14,202 nt of DNA. Source: Streptomyces sp. NRRL S-337. GTDB lineage: Bacteria > Actinomycetota > Actinomycetes > Streptomycetales > Streptomycetaceae. Below the pieces are notes generated by a model, which was given only the letters and a program-made list of their open reading frames with translations, did not search any database and had not been told where the DNA came from. The position numbers were made by a program, and so were the translations under genes. Shown here piece by piece: positions 11,977-14,202 of this stretch. Within the stretch, counting starts at the first letter, position 1, and every line of letters starts with the position of its first letter. The stretch is taken from assembly GCF_000720175.1 (NCBI RefSeq), contig NZ_JOIX01000126.1:1-14202 (forward strand), read 5' to 3'.

Positions 11977-14006
11977 AGCTCGCCGGCCAGGATCCGGGGC
12001 AGGGAGGTGCCCGGGCGTTCCTCGCTGGCCTGCCGGAAGACCTCCGTGTAGGCCCGGTCGCCGATCGCCGCGCGGGCCCGCTGCTCGCACTCCTCGCGGA
12101 CCGCGCGCAGTTCCGGGGTGCCGCGCTGGGGGTGCCCGACGGTGCGCCAGAGTGCCTGGCCGCTGCCGTAGACCCGGGCGGCCGCGGCGCCGGCGCCCTG
12201 TGCGGCCAGCGCGGCGGCGAGCAGGTCCAGGCCGAGGGCGATGCCGAACTTGTCGCCGATGCCCTGCTTGGCGGCGAGCATCGCCCGGGCGTGGCCGGCC
12301 GATTCCTCGGGCCGGCCCTGGAACAGCGAGATCAGGGAGAGCTGGTAGTCGGTGTAGGAGCGGGTCCAGTACTCGCCACGTTCGACGCAGCCGCGGCGCA
12401 GTGCGGTGGCCTCGGCGCGGGCCTCGGTGAGCTTGCCGATGCCGGTGAGCGCGAAGATCCGTACCAGGTGGCAGCGCAGCCGCCCCGGCGAGTCGAAGGG
12501 GGCGTCCGGCGGCGGGCCGAGGACCTGGCCGGTGACGGCGTGGGCGGACATCGGGCGGCCGGCCATCAGGTGGGTGAGGCCGAGGAGGTAGCCGGCCTCC
12601 AGCACCGCCTCGGCGTCGCGGGAGGTCTGCGCGGCCCGCGCGCACTCCAGCCCGAGGGCGTCGGCCTGCGGGAGATCGCCCTGGAGGAGCACGGCGACGC
12701 CGAGCGCCCACAGGGCCCGGGTGCGGGCGCGGCTGGGCCTGTCGTCGGCGGCGAGGGCGCGGGAGAGGTAGTCGCGGGCCTCGTGCAGATGGCCGCAGCA
12801 GCTCCAGAAGAAGCCGACCGCGGCGCTGAGTTCCTGGGCCCGTTCGGGGGCGGTGACCAGCAGGTGGTCCAGGGCGGTGCACAGGTCGACGTGCGCGTCG
12901 GCGATCCTGCGGTACCAGCCGACCTGCCCGGGGCCCAGCCAGCCCTGTTCGGCGCGGCGGGCGTGGCCGACGAAGTGTGCGGCGTGCCGGTCGGCGAGGG
13001 CGGACGCCTCACCGAGCTCGCCGAGCCACATCCGGCCGTATTCGCGCAGGGTGTCGAGCATGCGGAAGCGGCCGCCCTCGCGGGAGAGCACGGACTTGGC
13101 GGCCAGTCCGGCCAGGGCGGTGTGCACCTCCGCCTCGGTGAGCGGCCCGCCGGTGCACACCGCGCCGGCCGACTCCGTGTCGAAGGTGCCGCGGAAGACC
13201 GAGAGCCGGGCCCACAGCAGCCGCTCCAGGGGGGTGCACAGTTCGTGGCTCCAGCCGATGGTGCAGCGCAGGGTGCGGTGGCGGGGCGGCAGCGGCAGCC
13301 CTTCGCCGGTGTCGAGGGTGTCGAAGCGGGTGGCCAGCCGCTCCGCGATCCGCTCGACGGAGCTGGTGGCCATCTGCGCGCCGGCCAGCTCCAGGGCGAG
13401 CGGAATGCCTTCGAGCTGCCGGCAGATGCCGTCGGCGGTGGCCGCGTGGGCGGGGTCGGTGAGGACGAGGCCGGGGGCGGCGGTGCCGGCCCGGTCGGTG
13501 AGCAGGGTCAGGGCGTCGTTGTCGCCGGTGCAGGGCAGCGGGCCGATCTCGGTGACGCGTTCGCCGTCGAGGCCGAGCGGCTGCCGGCTGGTGACGAGTA
13601 CGGTCACGCCGGGCGCGGCCGTCAGCAGGTCGCCGAGCAGGTCGCGGCAGGCGGGCACGAGGTGTTCGCAGGAATCCAGCACCAGCAGCAGGCGTTTGTC
13701 GGTGAGCCAGGAGCACAGCGCGGCGGCCGGGGTGCGCGCGGTGTGGTCGGCGAGCCCGACGGCGTCGCAGACCGTGGCCAGCAGCCGCCCCTCGCCCTGT
13801 AACGGCCACAGATCGGCCCAGCCGACCCCGTCGGGGAACCGCGGTACCGCCGCCCGGGCCGCCCGGACGGCGATCCGGGTCTTGCCCACGCCACCCGGCC
13901 CGGTCAGGGTGACCAGCCGGTGTGCCGCCAACTCCTGGCCGATCCGCTCCAGTTCGCTCCGTCGTCCGACGAAGCTGGTCGACTCCTCGGGAATGCTGCT
14001 CGCCAC
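11973..14006 (-). CDS. AfsR-like STAND ATPase with helical repeats, no DNA-binding domain seen
   Basis: The 677-residue protein is an NB-ARC/STAND-type ATPase as found in AfsR, SARP and large LuxR regulators (predicted ATPase COG3903 type). It starts SSIPEESTSFVGRRSEL (3-19), then Walker A GPGGVGKT (36-43), Walker B LLLVLD (106-111), sensor TSRQPLG (139-145) and the LEGIPLALELAGAQ block. From about residue 370 to the end it is Ala/Leu-rich helical repeat of TPR type. I see no SARP domain before the NB-ARC part and no LuxR helix-turn-helix after the repeats, so it probably works through a partner. The GTG at 14006 begins right at the conserved start; the longer open frame reaches into adapter sequence at the contig end and is an artefact. 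It is convergent with the peptide operon and may sense a signal for it, which is inference from position. Confidence 0.9.
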   Translation of the reverse strand: MASSIPEESTSFVGRRSELERIGQELAAHRLVTLTGPGGVGKTRIAVRAARAAVPRFPDGVGWADLWPLQGEGRLLATVCDAVGLADHTARTPAAALCSWLTDKRLLLVLDSCEHLVPACRDLLGDLLTAAPGVTVLVTSRQPLGLDGERVTEIGPLPCTGDNDALTLLTDRAGTAAPGLVLTDPAHAATADGICRQLEGIPLALELAGAQMATSSVERIAERLATRFDTLDTGEGLPLPPRHRTLRCTIGWSHELCTPLERLLWARLSVFRGTFDTESAGAVCTGGPLTEAEVHTALAGLAAKSVLSREGGRFRMLDTLREYGRMWLGELGEASALADRHAAHFVGHARRAEQGWLGPGQVGWYRRIADAHVDLCTALDHLLVTAPERAQELSAAVGFFWSCCGHLHEARDYLSRALAADDRPSRARTRALWALGVAVLLQGDLPQADALGLECARAAQTSRDAEAVLEAGYLLGLTHLMAGRPMSAHAVTGQVLGPPPDAPFDSPGRLRCHLVRIFALTGIGKLTEARAEATALRRGCVERGEYWTRSYTDYQLSLISLFQGRPEESAGHARAMLAAKQGIGDKFGIALGLDLLAAALAAQGAGAAAARVYGSGQALWRTVGHPQRGTPELRAVREECEQRARAAIGDRAYTEVFRQASEERPGTSLPRILAGEL

Positions 14007-14031
14007 GGGGCCAGTGTGCCCCAGCTTGGGC
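14007..14031 (-). promoter_or_regulatory. Dyads directly upstream of the ATPase start, possible operator
   Basis: GCCCCAGCTTGGGC (14018-14031) is an imperfect palindrome (one mismatched pair), and GGGGC/GCCCC flank ACACTG directly before the GTG start. No ribosome binding site is visible here. CACACT 6 bases upstream of the GTG could be a poor -10 box of a leaderless mRNA. All of this is weak. Confidence 0.3.
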
Positions 14032-14104
14032 CCGGGTGGCGTGGGGTGGCGTGGTGGTCCGGGGGGCGCGGGGTTGACGCCGGGGCGGAAGCGAGTGAGC
14101 AGGG

Positions 14105-14168
14105 TCAGGGCGTGACCACCGGGAACGTCGGGTCCGGGCCGGTGGCGAGGGCCAGGAGGGTGCGGAGG
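14105..14168 (-). CDS. Possible 3' end of an unknown minus-strand gene, cut by the contig end
   Basis: A minus-strand frame reads LRTLLALATGPDPTFPVVTP and stops at TGA (14105-14107). All 20 sense codons end in G or C, which the neighbouring frame does not show, so this looks like the tail of a real gene lying upstream of the ATPase and transcribed in the same direction with 98 bases between. It is too short to identify. The rest was lost at the adapter junction at 14168/14169. Confidence 0.4.
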
Positions 14169-14202
14169 CTGTCTCTTATACACATCTGACGCTGCCGACG
14201 AA
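14169..14202. other. Nextera transposon mosaic end and sequencing adapter (not genomic)
   Basis: CTGTCTCTTATACACATCT (14169-14187) is the 19-base Tn5 mosaic end used in Nextera libraries, and the following GACGCTGCCGACGA continues as the read-1 adapter in reverse complement. Frames through it give the known artefacts MYKRQ at a start and SLIHI at an end. The true genomic sequence stops at 14168. Confidence 0.98.

Noticed and set aside
11940..13802. 620-codon plus-strand frame opposite the ATPase
   Set aside because: Shadow frame made of Gly/Ala/Glu repeats; the minus strand has Walker A and B and conserved family blocks.
14007..14183. Longer N-terminus for the ATPase, beginning MYKRQ
   Set aside because: The first residues come from adapter sequence, the rest is Pro-rich non-coding, and an upstream gene tail with its own stop lies here.

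Overview
The window looks like one contig of a Streptomyces-type actinomycete chromosome. GC is very high with G/C at nearly every third codon position, GTG and TTG starts occur, genes overlap by 4 nt (GTGA), and the families (PucR, F420/Ddn-type reductase, fused ModBC, AfsR-like ATPase, DUF6895-like proteins) are typical of that group. The left edge cuts a SulP transporter. The right edge is not genomic: the last 34 bases contain the Nextera transposon mosaic end and adapter, so this is a draft contig end.

Region 1 (1-1214) holds the 3' end of a SulP/STAS anion transporter, a strong terminator, and a small Ddn-like deazaflavin(F420)-dependent reductase. Region 2 (1238-5449) is a molybdate uptake and sensing locus. 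On the minus strand lie, in transcription order, an HTH-Mop protein that appears leaderless, the ModA lipoprotein, and a single-chain ModB-ModC fusion with a C-terminal TOBE domain. A two-domain molbindin (ModG-like) is transcribed divergently. Region 3 (5357-7789) has a 0.45-kb non-coding stretch with a perfect dyad, a PucR-family regulator, and a second HTH-Mop paralogue convergent to it. PucR proteins often control purine catabolism, which uses molybdenum enzymes, so regions 2 and 3 may belong to one physiological theme; this is inference.

Region 4 (8111-11956) is the most unusual part. It is a compact plus-strand operon: a 61-residue peptide with an acidic N-terminal half, a CGG and a hydrophobic segment; an unrecognised 233-residue protein with a TTG start; two divergent tandem paralogues resembling DUF6895 with three conserved histidines; and an SxxK serine hydrolase without a signal peptide. 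There is no transporter and no known RiPP enzyme. A peptide-modification pathway is a reasonable hypothesis but is not proven. Region 5 (11973-14006) is a convergent, AfsR-like STAND ATPase with helical repeats and no visible DNA-binding domain. Behind it is the 3' tip of one more minus-strand gene, cut by the contig end.

I saw no tRNA, rRNA, CRISPR array, insertion sequence or replication origin.
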